Positions 8,310 to 17,090 of a stretch of 64,000 nt of DNA are shown piece after piece. Position numbers and translations under genes: made by a program. Every line of letters starts with the position of its first letter. Position 1 is the first letter of the stretch. The DNA comes from Bacillota bacterium (GTDB taxonomy: Bacteria > Bacillota > Clostridia > Christensenellales > SZUA-584), in contig JAEZJG010000023.1 of NCBI GenBank assembly GCA_023415795.1, positions 1 to 64,000 of the forward strand, given 5' to 3'. The notes beneath the pieces are model-generated. The model saw only the letters and a program-made list of their open reading frames with translations. It made no database searches and was not told the origin of the DNA.

Positions 8310-9491
8310 ATGGAAAGAGCATATGATGTAATTGCTGCGGGGCATATATGTCTTGATATAAGTCCCGTAATTGAATCGACAAGTCATACAAGCATTGCAC
8401 AGTTCTTATCACCTGGAAGACTTATCAACCTTGATGGGGTTACATTCAGTGCTGGCGGACCAGTTGCAAATACAGGTTTTGCTTTAAGCAAACTTGGGTT
8501 ATCGGTTCTTCCTATGGCGAACATTGGAGCTGATGAGTTCGGTGTTATATTAAAAAACGTTATAAAAAAAGAGATAGGAATTGATTTTAAGTTAGATCAG
8601 AAAACAAGAACTTCATATTCGATTATCTTATCCATACCGGGTATAGACAGAATAATATTACATGACCCCGCGGGCAATAATTATTTTGGAGTTAAAGCAA
8701 TTAACTTCAACTTGTTAGGTGAAGCTAAAATTTTTCATTTTGGTTATCCACCACTAATGAGAGCCGTATATCAAAACAGCGGTGAAGAGCTTATTGAGAT
8801 TTATAAGAGAGCGAAAACTACGGGGGTGACGACATCCCTAGATATGAGCTTGCCTGATACTGATAGTGAATCTGGAAGGGTCAATTGGCAGGTAATTATG
8901 GAAGAAACGCTGCCATACGTCGATGTCTTTTTGCCAAGCGTTGAAGAAGCATTGTATATTTTTGATCGGAAAGAATATCTTCGAGTGAAGACGATTGCAG
9001 ATAATGATGATTTTGTAAATCATATTAATATGAACAAAGTATGTGAAATTGGGGAGAGAATACTTCAAAACGGAGTAGCAATAGCTGTGATCAAGTGTGG
9101 ATCTAAAGGTATCTATATTAAGACCGCAAGCAGTGAGCGAATCTCAAACATGGGAGCTTCTCACCCAAGAAAAACGGAGGCATGGTGCAACAAGGAATTA
9201 TTTGAAGAGACATATCATGTATCAAATTTTAAATCTGCATTGGCTGGGGGGGATACAACAATCGCTGGACTTTTAACAGGTTTGGTAAAAGGATATGATA
9301 TCTACAAAAGTTTAAAGATTGCATGTATGACGGGTGCACTTTGTTGCACGACGTATGATTCGATAAGTGGTTTACTGCCTCTAGATCAAATAGTAAAAAA
9401 AATAGATCAAAATAACAAAAAAAATAAATTTGATAAATTGAAAGATATGTTTGTATATGATCCCAATGAAGAAGTGTGGTGTCATAAATAG
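8310..9491 (+). CDS. PfkB/ribokinase-family sugar kinase
   Basis: This 393-aa protein is longer than ribokinase (~300). The N-terminal part has AAGHICLDISPV and the substrate-binding glycine region FSAGGPVANTGFALSKLG. The C-terminal catalytic signature is AGGDTTIAGLL, where GAGD is more usual, and the Asp that acts as catalytic base is kept. It probably phosphorylates the sugar presented by the RbsD-type mutarotase. Extra residues lie in the middle (after about residue 200, around YIFDRKEYLRV). Its stop overlaps the GTG start of the next gene. Confidence 0.88.
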   Translation: MERAYDVIAAGHICLDISPVIESTSHTSIAQFLSPGRLINLDGVTFSAGGPVANTGFALSKLGLSVLPMANIGADEFGVILKNVIKKEIGIDFKLDQKTRTSYSIILSIPGIDRIILHDPAGNNYFGVKAINFNLLGEAKIFHFGYPPLMRAVYQNSGEELIEIYKRAKTTGVTTSLDMSLPDTDSESGRVNWQVIMEETLPYVDVFLPSVEEALYIFDRKEYLRVKTIADNDDFVNHINMNKVCEIGERILQNGVAIAVIKCGSKGIYIKTASSERISNMGASHPRKTEAWCNKELFEETYHVSNFKSALAGGDTTIAGLLTGLVKGYDIYKSLKIACMTGALCCTTYDSISGLLPLDQIVKKIDQNNKKNKFDKLKDMFVYDPNEEVWCHK

Positions 9492-10657
9492 TGAAAAAAG
9501 CAGTCATGTACGGTGCGGGAAATATTGGGAGAGGTTTTATTGGCAAGACTTTTAGCGATTCTGGGTACGAAGTCTGCTTTGTAGATGTGGCGAAAGATAT
9601 CGTAAGAAAAATAAATGAAGACATGTGCTATCCGGTTAAGATCGTGTCTAACGTAACGCAGCAAGAGGTTTTTGTGAGGAATGTGCGAGCGGTTAATGGA
9701 TTGGATATTGATAGCGTAGCGGACGAAATCGCTGCAGCAGATATTATGGCGACAGCCGTCGGCGTAAACGTGCTGCCGAGAATAATTGCACCCATTTGTG
9801 CGGGACTGAAAAAACGTTTTGATTCGTATGGAAAACCACTCAACATCATCATTTGCGAGAATATGCTCGATGCGGATAAGTATATTCGTAAACTAATTGA
9901 GCAAGAGATTGGCGAAGCATATAAAACAGTCTTGGATGAAAAACTTGGGCTAATCGAAGCCTCGATTGGGCGTATGGTGCCTGTCATGACAGACGAAATG
10001 CGCGAGGGCAATCCGCTTAAAGTTTGGGTTGAGCCGTATGACGAGCTTCCGGTAGACAAGGATGCGTTTATCGGAGGAATCCCAAAATTGAACCGCTTGC
10101 TCCCGTTTTCGCCTTTTGGATTCTATCTTAAGCGAAAACTCTTCATTCATAACATGGGGCATGCCATATGTGCATATCTCGGATGGCAAAAAGGATATGA
10201 GTTTATCCATGAATGTATTAATGATAACGAGATACGTGAGACAGTAGCATCTGCTATGAAGAGCTCTGCAGATGCTTTGCATAATGAATATGGTATACCC
10301 ATCGGAGAAATATATTCAAATGTATATGATATATTGGATCGGTTCGGTAATATATCTCTCGGCGATACCGTTGTGAGAGTTGGCAGGGATCCGGTCCGAA
10401 AACTAGGAATAAACGACCGCTTGGTTGGAGCGGCACTGTATTGCGAGGCCCAAGATGTTAGAGCAGACGGTATTGTACGCTCAATTGTAGCGGCGCTCCT
10501 TTTTGATAACGCAGACGATGAAGCAGCCATGAAAATTCAGCAGTTGATTTCGGAAAAAGGTATTGAAACTTGCCTAAAGCAGGTTTGTGGTTTGAATGAG
10601 AATATCCCACTGTTCTTTAAAATTATTGCAAACTACACAAGTCGATTTAAACAATAA
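9491..10657 (+). CDS. Mannitol-1-phosphate 5-dehydrogenase family protein (MtlD-like)
   Basis: This 388-aa protein, close to the 382 of E. coli MtlD, begins MKKAVMYGAGNIGRGFIG, the MtlD NAD-binding motif. The catalytic segment KLFIHNMGHAICAYLGW (Lys, Asn, His) is intact. MtlD oxidises mannitol-1-phosphate to fructose-6-phosphate with NAD, and a related hexitol phosphate is possible here. GTG 9491 overlaps the kinase stop TAG by one base, so the two are translationally coupled. It ends the island operon and gives a plausible exit to glycolysis. Confidence 0.88.
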   Translation: MKKAVMYGAGNIGRGFIGKTFSDSGYEVCFVDVAKDIVRKINEDMCYPVKIVSNVTQQEVFVRNVRAVNGLDIDSVADEIAAADIMATAVGVNVLPRIIAPICAGLKKRFDSYGKPLNIIICENMLDADKYIRKLIEQEIGEAYKTVLDEKLGLIEASIGRMVPVMTDEMREGNPLKVWVEPYDELPVDKDAFIGGIPKLNRLLPFSPFGFYLKRKLFIHNMGHAICAYLGWQKGYEFIHECINDNEIRETVASAMKSSADALHNEYGIPIGEIYSNVYDILDRFGNISLGDTVVRVGRDPVRKLGINDRLVGAALYCEAQDVRADGIVRSIVAALLFDNADDEAAMKIQQLISEKGIETCLKQVCGLNENIPLFFKIIANYTSRFKQ

Positions 10658-10784
10658 CAAATATCAAAGCCGATATATAGAGAATTAGATATTATAAGAG
10701 TCAACACACCGAATGAAGATTCGTTGTAAAGGACCCGAAACTATGGAATTGTTTGCGGGGTTCTTTACGTTCTTTCAATATAAG

Positions 10785-11138
10785 CCATTACTCACCTCAG
10801 ACACAGTGTAGCAGCTTATATGTTGAGTAAGGGAGTGCCTATCACCGAGATTTCGGCTTGGCTGGGGCATAAGAGTGTATCGACGACCGCTAACATCTAT
10901 GCGCACATCACCGACGATATGCGAAAAAGCGCCGCGAAAATGGATGGATGCGGGATATGATCCGGATGGCAGCGCAATGCTAATCACTTTGGACTCAGCA
11001 ATAAAGAAGCTATTTCAAAACGTGCTGGATGAAGAGCAAAACGATAAGCCTGAAAAAGATGAAGATGAATCGTTAAAAAGGCATGAGGGGTTTGAAGAAA
11101 AACCGAGACTGCGCGTTATAAGAGGAAAAACAGCTTAA
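10785..11138 (+). pseudogene. Tyrosine recombinase (phage-type integrase), C-terminal remnant
   Basis: From about 10785 one frame reads HLRHSVAAYML, GVPITEISAWLGHKSV and STTANIYAHITDDM: the Arg of H-x-x-R, the second His and the nucleophilic Tyr of the catalytic domain. The frame stops at about 10961. A second frame appears to carry the C-terminal tail (EEKPRLRVIRGKTA, stop 11138), so there is a frameshift near 10945. The N-terminal domain is absent. It lies beside tRNA-Gly and probably mobilised the sugar island. Confidence 0.8.
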
Positions 11139-11224
11139 GGTCAGAACCATCATCAATTTTCAATGATATGGTAGTGAAAAGGAGACAATTTTCATAAGAG
11201 TAACCAGATACTTGGAAATACACC
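11094..11224. repeat. Right copy of the diverged ~130-bp island-flanking repeat
   Basis: Homologous to 214-343. It covers the last codons of the recombinase remnant and about 85 non-coding bases. Divergence shows the duplication is old. Confidence 0.65.
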
Positions 11225-11230
11225 GCAAAG

Positions 11231-11264
11231 AAAAATCCCCTGAAACAGCCATTTCAAGGGATTT
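11231..11264 (-). terminator. Rho-independent terminator of tRNA-Gly
   Basis: On the minus strand AAATCCCTTGAAA and TTTCAGGGGATTT pair across a short loop and are followed by a T-run. It lies about 30 bases beyond the tRNA 3' end. Confidence 0.75.
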
Positions 11265-11293
11265 GGGTGCCTTTGCAGGCTACCATCAGTCTA

Positions 11294-11367
11294 TGGAGCG
11301 GGTGATGGGAATCGAACCCACGTAACCAGCTTGGGAAGCTGACACTCTGCCATTGAGTTACACCCGC
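11294..11367 (-). tRNA. tRNA-Gly (anticodon CCC)
   Basis: The minus strand folds into a full cloverleaf: acceptor GCGGGTG/CACCCGC, D-stem ACTC/GAGT, anticodon stem TCAGC/GCTGG with loop TTCCCAA (anticodon CCC), T-loop TTCGATT and an encoded CCA. The 3' end faces the recombinase remnant, the normal geometry for an island integrated at a tRNA gene. Confidence 0.93.
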
Positions 11368-11587
11368 CTGACGCAAAAAGTATTATAACATACGCTTTGT
11401 CTTTTGCAAATAACTAAACAAAAAAACGACAGATATTCTCATACTAATATGCCTCGTTCTTACTTCTTGACCTCTTGTTTGAGATGGCCCACATGAGTGC
11501 TTCGACATATCCCGCACAATAGCGCGGGCGTACGCATAAATTACTATTGGCACATCTCAAAATCCACAAAAAAGGAAGGTTCATATT

Positions 11588-12538
11588 ATGGGCGAGGAAA
11601 GAAAATTGATGATGGAAGGCTTCGCTTTCGAACTGACGGGCTTTTTCAGTGCCGGCGGTGTTACCACGGTAACTCTCAGCATAAATGGCAACGGCAACAG
11701 CCCCAATGACTTAAAGGGTTGGGCAATGGAGGTTTGCGCCGGCGACCCGCAATACTTCAACAGCGAAGTAAACATCATCAGCTGTGAGAAACGGCGGCGG
11801 CATGGCGCGTGGCTTCCGGCGACCGCTCAGAAAACTTCTTATGAGCTGACGGGAGATATCGGCTTTTGCGGCGTGGCGGTAACTGATTGGGTGGGACGAT
11901 ATGCAGAAGACCCGGACGTGGAGTTTCGCCTCGTGCTGGATAAGGAGCTCAAATTCGAGCCGTTTGCTGTGGCAACGATGGTGGGGGAGCGTGTAAAGAG
12001 ATCGGACGGTCGCATCAGCATTGGAGTCAACGAATCGCCGGTATTGAACCGTGTATGGACAACGCCCATTGAGAAGAACTTTTGCCTGTTCGTGGTGGTG
12101 CCGGAGGGATATAAACCAGAGGGCGCATGTAAGGTGGCGGTGTCTGCGACAAAGCGCGCGGCACATATACTGAACTATAAGGGCGAGTATGTGGTGGATG
12201 ATGCGCTGTCACCTGAAGCAAAAGCGTTGCGCACAGTGCGTTCCGAGCTGCTGTGCAGCGTGCGTATACTGGCGGACATTCCGATCAAAAGCGCGACAGC
12301 CTGCGGTGATAGCGTGCAAGTGAGTGCGGTGGACTGCTTTGAGGTGAGTGAAACCATCGGCTACGCAGATGATGAACAATCCTTCGAACTGCGCGATGTT
12401 TCAGTCTGCCCCAAGAAGAAGAGCTATGATTTGACGCTGTTGAACGCGCACTGCGGCCGTTCAGTATACCGGCTGGATGGTAAATTCGTCATCGACTGCA
12501 AAAGGTGCAGCAAATCAGAGAAGGCAGAAGAGCAGTAA
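11588..12538 (+). CDS. Unknown 316-aa soluble protein
   Basis: I do not recognise a family. The protein has no signal peptide or membrane segment, is rich in beta-prone stretches, and has scattered cysteines, including a C-terminal CKRC. GGAAGG lies nine bases before the ATG. Base composition matches the GC-rich backbone, so it is outside the island. It stands alone between tRNA-Gly and a terminator at 12590. The middle contains repeated short V-x-V-S-A strands. No catalytic motif is visible. Confidence 0.75.
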   Translation: MGEERKLMMEGFAFELTGFFSAGGVTTVTLSINGNGNSPNDLKGWAMEVCAGDPQYFNSEVNIISCEKRRRHGAWLPATAQKTSYELTGDIGFCGVAVTDWVGRYAEDPDVEFRLVLDKELKFEPFAVATMVGERVKRSDGRISIGVNESPVLNRVWTTPIEKNFCLFVVVPEGYKPEGACKVAVSATKRAAHILNYKGEYVVDDALSPEAKALRTVRSELLCSVRILADIPIKSATACGDSVQVSAVDCFEVSETIGYADDEQSFELRDVSVCPKKKSYDLTLLNAHCGRSVYRLDGKFVIDCKRCSKSEKAEEQ

Positions 12539-12589
12539 TACAACATATATTCTATTGAGAGCCTATCAAAATACTTATTAAGTGAAAAT

Positions 12590-12615
12590 GGCGGGGGATA
12601 GCAACCGCCTTTTTC
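12590..12615 (+). terminator. Terminator after the unknown 316-aa gene
   Basis: GGCGG and CCGCC pair over a 10-base loop and a run of five T follows. It lies 52 bases past the stop. Confidence 0.65.
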
Positions 12616-12666
12616 AATTCATCTGCACATTACAAGCAAATATGAATTATATTTGTTATGTTACTG

Positions 12667-12703
12667 ATACCATGGTAAAATACTTTCGCTTTACACATGG
12701 TAT
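12667..12703. promoter_or_regulatory. Interrupted inverted repeat before the DMT transporter
   Basis: ATACCATG (12667-12674) is mirrored by CATGGTAT (12696-12703), with an inner GTAAA/TTTAC pair. It covers the region just 5' of the ribosome-binding site and could be an operator or a leader hairpin. Confidence 0.4.
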
Positions 12704-12732
12704 TTGAATCAAAGCATCCAAGGATAACGCAA

Positions 12733-13620
12733 ATGAAGACCAAAACCTCTTATTTAAAATACTTAGCTGCGCTGCTGATGTTTGGTACAAACGGCATTGT
12801 TGCCAGCTTTATTGATCTGAACAGCTATGAAATCGTGCTTGCCAGATTGTTGATCGGAACCACGCTGCTGATTGTGGTATTCGTACTGTCACGGCAAAAG
12901 GTGCAGTTATTCAAGGCTAAAAAACAGATGATTTTTTTGGCTGTTTCAGGCATTGCGATGGGGGCCAGCTGGATGTTCTTATACGAGGCTTACCAGCAAA
13001 TAGGTGTCAGCATTGCGTCATTGGCGTACTACTGCGGCCCTGTAATTGTGATGATTGCGTCGCCGGTGCTTTTTCGCGAAAGGCTGACATGGGCAAAGGC
13101 GGCAGGCTTTGTAACGGTGCTGGCTGGAATGGTCTGTGTCAACGCAAAGGCATTATGCGAGGGAAAAACGTATTGGGGGCTGTTTTGCGGCGCTATGTCT
13201 GCTCTTATGTATGCAGCCATGGTTATCTGCAACAAAAAAGCAGAAAAAATCACAGGCTTAGAGAATTCCGTTTGGCAGCTTCTGGCGGCTTTGATGACAG
13301 TGACGGTATTCGTGGGTGTCAAACAAGGATTTGCATTGCATATCTCGTCAAAAGACTGGATTCCAATACTGATACTGGGTACCGTAAACACAGGGGTTGG
13401 CTGCTATTTATACTTTTCATCCATTGGAAATCTGCCGGTTCAAACGGTCGCCGTGTGCGGATATCTGGAGCCTTTGTCGGCGGTGCTTTTTTCCGTCATA
13501 TTTCTGCATGAAAACATGTCAGCTATCCAGATAGCCGGTGCTGTGATGATATTAGGCGGGGCGTCTTTCGGAGAGCTGTTTCGTTCATCGCACAGTATGA
13601 GGATACAACCAAAAGCATAA
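12733..13620 (+). CDS. EamA/DMT-superfamily transporter
   Basis: This 295-aa protein has ten predicted hydrophobic helices in two EamA repeats, including LARLLIGTTLLIVVFVL in the first half and VAVCGYLEPLSAVLFSVIFL in the second, the typical end-of-repeat motif. Relatives export amino acids, nucleosides or other metabolites. ATG 12733 was chosen because AAGGA lies nine bases upstream; an in-frame ATG at 12697 has no such site. It is a single gene ending at a bidirectional terminator. The substrate is unknown. Confidence 0.88.
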   Translation: MKTKTSYLKYLAALLMFGTNGIVASFIDLNSYEIVLARLLIGTTLLIVVFVLSRQKVQLFKAKKQMIFLAVSGIAMGASWMFLYEAYQQIGVSIASLAYYCGPVIVMIASPVLFRERLTWAKAAGFVTVLAGMVCVNAKALCEGKTYWGLFCGAMSALMYAAMVICNKKAEKITGLENSVWQLLAALMTVTVFVGVKQGFALHISSKDWIPILILGTVNTGVGCYLYFSSIGNLPVQTVAVCGYLEPLSAVLFSVIFLHENMSAIQIAGAVMILGGASFGELFRSSHSMRIQPKA

Positions 13621-13621
13621 C

Positions 13622-13650
13622 AAAAAAAGGCCGATTGGCCTTTTTTCTTT
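13622..13650. terminator. Bidirectional terminator
   Basis: A-run, GGCC-GATT-GGCC stem-loop, T-run. It serves the transporter on the plus strand and the ferredoxin operon on the minus strand. Confidence 0.85.
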
Positions 13651-13698
13651 TGAGACTAAGGGACAGTTACCATACCCCATAAGGGGAAAAATGTAGAA

Positions 13699-13869
13699 TC
13701 AGCCCTGCTCAATGGCTTCGCTGGGGCAAGAATCTGAACATGCACCGCAATCGATACAAGAATCCGCATCAATAACGTACTTGCCGTCGCCTTCGGAAAT
13801 TGCTTCCACAGGGCATTCGCTTTCGCAAGCGCCGCACGAAATGCAAGCATCAGTAATCACATAAGCCAT
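13699..13869 (-). CDS. 2[4Fe-4S] ferredoxin
   Basis: This 56-aa protein is too short for many gene callers. It has two classic cluster motifs, CISCGACESECP and CIDCGACSDSCP, in a clostridial ferredoxin layout (MAYVITDAC start). It carries low-potential electrons for fermentative enzymes such as pyruvate:ferredoxin oxidoreductase, hydrogenase or the NfnAB complex encoded at 56261-58489. GGAGG precedes the ATG. It follows ricT by about 100 bases on the same strand and ends at the shared terminator. Confidence 0.95.
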   Translation of the reverse strand: MAYVITDACISCGACESECPVEAISEGDGKYVIDADSCIDCGACSDSCPSEAIEQG

Positions 13870-13967
13870 TAAACCTTCACCTCCGTCATATTTTACACGT
13901 TCATTGTAAACACATGCGTATAAAAAAGCAACAACGTATATTACTTTTTTTAATTACCTATTGTTCA

Positions 13968-14852
13968 TTAATCCTCCAGCAGCGACTTGATCTCGTCATC
14001 GAGATCCGGCTCCGGCTCGTGCTGTTCTTTCGCAGGTGCACCGCCCTTGAATCGGATTTCATCCAATCGGAAGGTGCGCACGTCGATGCTGCCATCCGGC
14101 AGTATAAGCTTGACGCGCACCGTCTCAGTGACGGCGTTGTTCTCGAGCACCATGCCTTCACCGTCCGGCGAGGTAACCGTGCTGCCCGGCTTGGGCATAC
14201 GCTTGCGCGTCTGCACGTAATGCTCCTGCTCGTAGTTGAGACAGCACATCAGACGGCCGCACAACCCACTGATTTTAGTGGGCGAAAGCGACAGGTTCTG
14301 CTCCTTCGCCATCTTAATGGACACGGGAGAGAAGTCTCCCAAGAAGCACGAACAGCAGCAAGCCCGTCCGCAGGGCCCCAGACCGCCCAGCATCTTGGCT
14401 TCGTCCCGCACGCCAATCTGGCGCAGCTCAATGCGCGTTTTAAACACGCCGGCGAGATCCTTAACGAGATCGCGAAAATCCACGCGTCCGTCTGCCGTAA
14501 AGTAGAAGATGATCTTAGAGTTATCAAATGTATATTCCACGTCCACAAGCTTCATGTCCAGATTGTGCTTTTCCACCTTTTTCTGACAGGTTTCCAGCGC
14601 TTCCTTTTCCTTTCGCTTGTTTTCCTCCACGCGCTTGTCATCCTTAGGGGTGGCGCGGCGCACCACCGTTTTGAGGGGCGCGACGAGATCCTTCTCGGCC
14701 ACTTCCTTTTCAGCGATCACGATTTCGCCATATTCCATGCCGCGCGCGGTTTCCACAATGGCATGGTCTCCCTCGGCAAACTGAAGCTCGCCGGGCAGGA
14801 AATAGTATACCTTGCCGACAGGTTTGAAGCGCACGCCTACGACTTTTTCCAT
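13968..14852 (-). CDS. ricT: RicT (YaaT/PSP1 family), Fe-S component of the Ric complex
   Basis: This 294-aa protein has the PSP1 domain and the conserved cysteine block GPCGRACCCSCFLGDFSPVS followed by LCGRLMCC. In Bacillus, RicT acts with RicA and RicF in RNase Y-dependent RNA maturation and in sporulation and competence control. The C-terminal tail is acidic. It overlaps holB by 16 bases, and holB-ricT is a conserved Firmicutes gene pair. The family call is sure. The presence of RicA and RicF elsewhere is not known. Confidence 0.93.
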   Translation of the reverse strand: MEKVVGVRFKPVGKVYYFLPGELQFAEGDHAIVETARGMEYGEIVIAEKEVAEKDLVAPLKTVVRRATPKDDKRVEENKRKEKEALETCQKKVEKHNLDMKLVDVEYTFDNSKIIFYFTADGRVDFRDLVKDLAGVFKTRIELRQIGVRDEAKMLGGLGPCGRACCCSCFLGDFSPVSIKMAKEQNLSLSPTKISGLCGRLMCCLNYEQEHYVQTRKRMPKPGSTVTSPDGEGMVLENNAVTETVRVKLILPDGSIDVRTFRLDEIRFKGGAPAKEQHEPEPDLDDEIKSLLED

Positions 14853-15787
14853 TTGTTCTTTTCCTCCAATATGCCAAAAAGCATTCTTTCCACAGCCAGC
14901 CTAAAGTTGACAGGGAATAAGAATCGCCTTTCTGCTTCCAGTATGACATTTATGATATTACTAATTGCGCCGCTTGTAAAGCGCGAAGCCGCATCGCGGA
15001 TATTGTCCGCAAAATCAGCATTGACGATGAGAGACTCATCCTGTGTTTTTTGAAGCATCAGTACGTCCCGGCAATACGATTGCATGACGGTGAGCAGCGG
15101 CAGAATCTGCTCCTTGTTCTTTTCCAAGAAATCCGCAAAGGTGCTGATCGCCATGTTCCTTTGCAGCAGAAGCTTGTGGATTTGGTTGATTGCTTCCTCG
15201 CGCAGCGCCAGAAACTCCACATCCTGACGAATACGCCCCGCCTCGTCCAGAAAACCGCCCGACAGATCAGCCAGTATGGCAGCTGTGGTGCTGTCCACGG
15301 CGAGTGCCCGCGCAATGGTTTGGCGTGCGTCCGGCTCAGGGCTGATGGGCACCAGCGCACAGCGGGATGCGATGGTGGGCAGTACGCCGGATACGCTGCG
15401 TGCAGACAGCAGGAAGACAGTGCCTGCAGGCGGCTCTTCCAGCGTCTTGAGCAGGCTGTTGGCGGCGGCATCCGTCATGTCGTCTGCCGCTTCGATGACT
15501 ACAGCTTTGCAGCGGGCTTCATACGGCTTCTGCGCCGCGAACGACAGTGCATCGCGCAGCTCGGCCACCTTGGGTGCGCTCAGACGCAGAATGTCCACAT
15601 GCCCCTCCAGCACCTTGCGGCAGTCCGCACACGCACCGCAGCCGCCCGTGTGGCAGTACAGCCGTTGCAGGAAGGCGTCGATAAGCCGCCGTGAGACTAG
15701 CGGTCGGCTGCACACCAGCAGGTATGCGCCCAGCATGCGGGTGCTGCTCGCCGCATCTAAAAACAGCGGGCGCGCCGCGCTGCTCAA
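14837..15787 (-). CDS. holB: DNA polymerase III delta-prime subunit
   Basis: This 316-aa clamp-loader subunit has a zinc module (CHTGGCGACADC), sensor-like AANSLLKTLEEPP and the delta-prime C-terminal collar. The N-terminal P-loop is degenerate (CSRPLVSRRL), as is common for delta-prime, which does not hydrolyse ATP. It helps load the beta clamp at replication forks. It overlaps tmk by 4 bases upstream and ricT downstream, so it is part of one operon. Confidence 0.9.
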   Translation of the reverse strand: MSSAARPLFLDAASSTRMLGAYLLVCSRPLVSRRLIDAFLQRLYCHTGGCGACADCRKVLEGHVDILRLSAPKVAELRDALSFAAQKPYEARCKAVVIEAADDMTDAAANSLLKTLEEPPAGTVFLLSARSVSGVLPTIASRCALVPISPEPDARQTIARALAVDSTTAAILADLSGGFLDEAGRIRQDVEFLALREEAINQIHKLLLQRNMAISTFADFLEKNKEQILPLLTVMQSYCRDVLMLQKTQDESLIVNADFADNIRDAASRFTSGAISNIINVILEAERRFLFPVNFRLAVERMLFGILEEKNKWKKS

Positions 15788-16410
15788 AGCAACCCCGCGC
15801 TTTCGAAGAGCGGTGTTAAGGTTTGCAGTATGATGGCGTGCGTTTCCTGCTTGGTGCCGCGTGCGTCGATGGATATGATGTCGTCGCGCCTGGACAGCTC
15901 GGTGAAGCCATGATACACGCGCTGGTGGAACGCAATATCCTCGCTCTCCAGCCTGTCGTGAACCTTATTCTCGTTCATACGTTCAAATGCCTTTTCCGGC
16001 GTGATGTTGATAAATATGGTGGCATGCGGCATGCATGCGTCCACTGCGGGAGCGTTAATCTGCGAGACAAGGTCAATCCCCAGCTCGCGCCCGTAGCCCT
16101 GATAGGCGAGTGACGAATGGATAAAGCGGTCACACAGCACCACGCGCCCTGCCTCAAGCGCCGGTTTGATGACCGTGCGAACATGCGCAGCCCGCGCAGC
16201 TGCATACAGCATGGCTTCGGTGACAGCGTCCATCTCGTTGCCCACGCCCAGCACAATATCCCTGATCTTTTCCGCGACGGGACAGCCGCCCGGCTCGCGC
16301 GTGCGCACAACATCGACACCCATCTTTTCCAAATGCTCAGCGAGCAGGCGCGTCTGTGTGGATTTGCCGCTGCCGTCCGCCCCCTCAAAAGTGATGAATA
16401 ATCCGCTCAT
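15784..16410 (-). CDS. tmk: Thymidylate kinase
   Basis: This 208-aa enzyme phosphorylates dTMP to dTDP. P-loop FEGADGSGKST (about 8-18), the DR-motif CDRFIHSSLAYQGYGRELG, and the nucleotide-binding TREPGGCPV are all present, and length is typical. The start ATGAG overlaps the HAD gene stop by 4 bases. It sits between a PLP decarboxylase-HAD pair and holB-ricT, as in the Bacillus yaaO-tmk-holB-yaaT region. Confidence 0.96.
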   Translation of the reverse strand: MSGLFITFEGADGSGKSTQTRLLAEHLEKMGVDVVRTREPGGCPVAEKIRDIVLGVGNEMDAVTEAMLYAAARAAHVRTVIKPALEAGRVVLCDRFIHSSLAYQGYGRELGIDLVSQINAPAVDACMPHATIFINITPEKAFERMNENKVHDRLESEDIAFHQRVYHGFTELSRRDDIISIDARGTKQETHAIILQTLTPLFESAGLL

Positions 16411-17090
16411 ATTTTGCTCCCCAGCAGTGCGGCAATATCCGCCACACTGTCTAAGACATAGTCTGCGCCCGCATTTGTCAGCTCGTCCCGGTCGCCGTAG
16501 CCGTAGAGCACTCCGGCGGTATCAAAGCCCATTGCGCGTCCGCCGATGATATCGTGACTGCGGTCACCCACCATCACGGCGTATGCGGGCGCTTGTCCCA
16601 ACCGGGTGATACCGTTTTGCAGCACCTGAGTTTTGTCGAATATGCCTTCCTCGTGCCGTGCGCCGAACACCGCGTCGAACAGCGGGAGCAGCTTATAGCG
16701 TTCCAGTATCGGCAGAGCCATCGCTTCGGTCTTGGATGTGGCGATATACAGCGCCTTGCCGGAAGCCTTGACTGAACGAAGCGCGTCCTCAATGCCGTCG
16801 TACAGGCGGCACTCATAAATGCCCTTGTCCATATAGTATTCCCGGTAATAGGTATACGTTTCCTCAGCGCGCTGCTCCGTAAAGCCGAACGCGTTTATTA
16901 AGTGCATCTTGATGGGCGGACCCACGAAGGAGCGGATGCGCGCCTCGTCATTTTCTTCATAACCGGCTTTGGCAAACATGTAGCGCACAGCGTTCATGCA
17001 TCCCTCGCCCGATTCGGTAATCGTGCCGTCCAAATCAATAAATACCGCGTTGTATCTTGTTCCGTCCTTGCCTGTGATGCGATCGATCAT
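16407..17090 (-). CDS. HAD-superfamily phosphatase (phosphoglycolate phosphatase-like)
   Basis: This 227-aa protein has motif I DLDGTITESGEG, motif II region IATSK, and motif III/IV GDRSHDIIGG. The cap domain type (MFAKAGYEE ... YREYY) matches Gph-like enzymes. Start 17090 is preferred over 17111 because AAGGAGAG lies seven bases before it. It is inserted between the yaaO-like decarboxylase and tmk, with 4-bp overlaps on both sides, so it is co-translated. The substrate is probably a small phosphate ester and is not specified by sequence. Confidence 0.9.
   Translation of the reverse strand: MIDRITGKDGTRYNAVFIDLDGTITESGEGCMNAVRYMFAKAGYEENDEARIRSFVGPPIKMHLINAFGFTEQRAEETYTYYREYYMDKGIYECRLYDGIEDALRSVKASGKALYIATSKTEAMALPILERYKLLPLFDAVFGARHEEGIFDKTQVLQNGITRLGQAPAYAVMVGDRSHDIIGGRAMGFDTAGVLYGYGDRDELTNAGADYVLDSVADIAALLGSKI

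Noticed and set aside
10875..11138. 87-aa open frame as an independent gene
   Set aside because: Its second half is the frameshifted tail of the recombinase remnant, and its first half is out of frame with it.
13914..15053. 379-aa open frame on the plus strand
   Set aside because: Antisense to ricT and holB; no recognisable domain or ribosome site.
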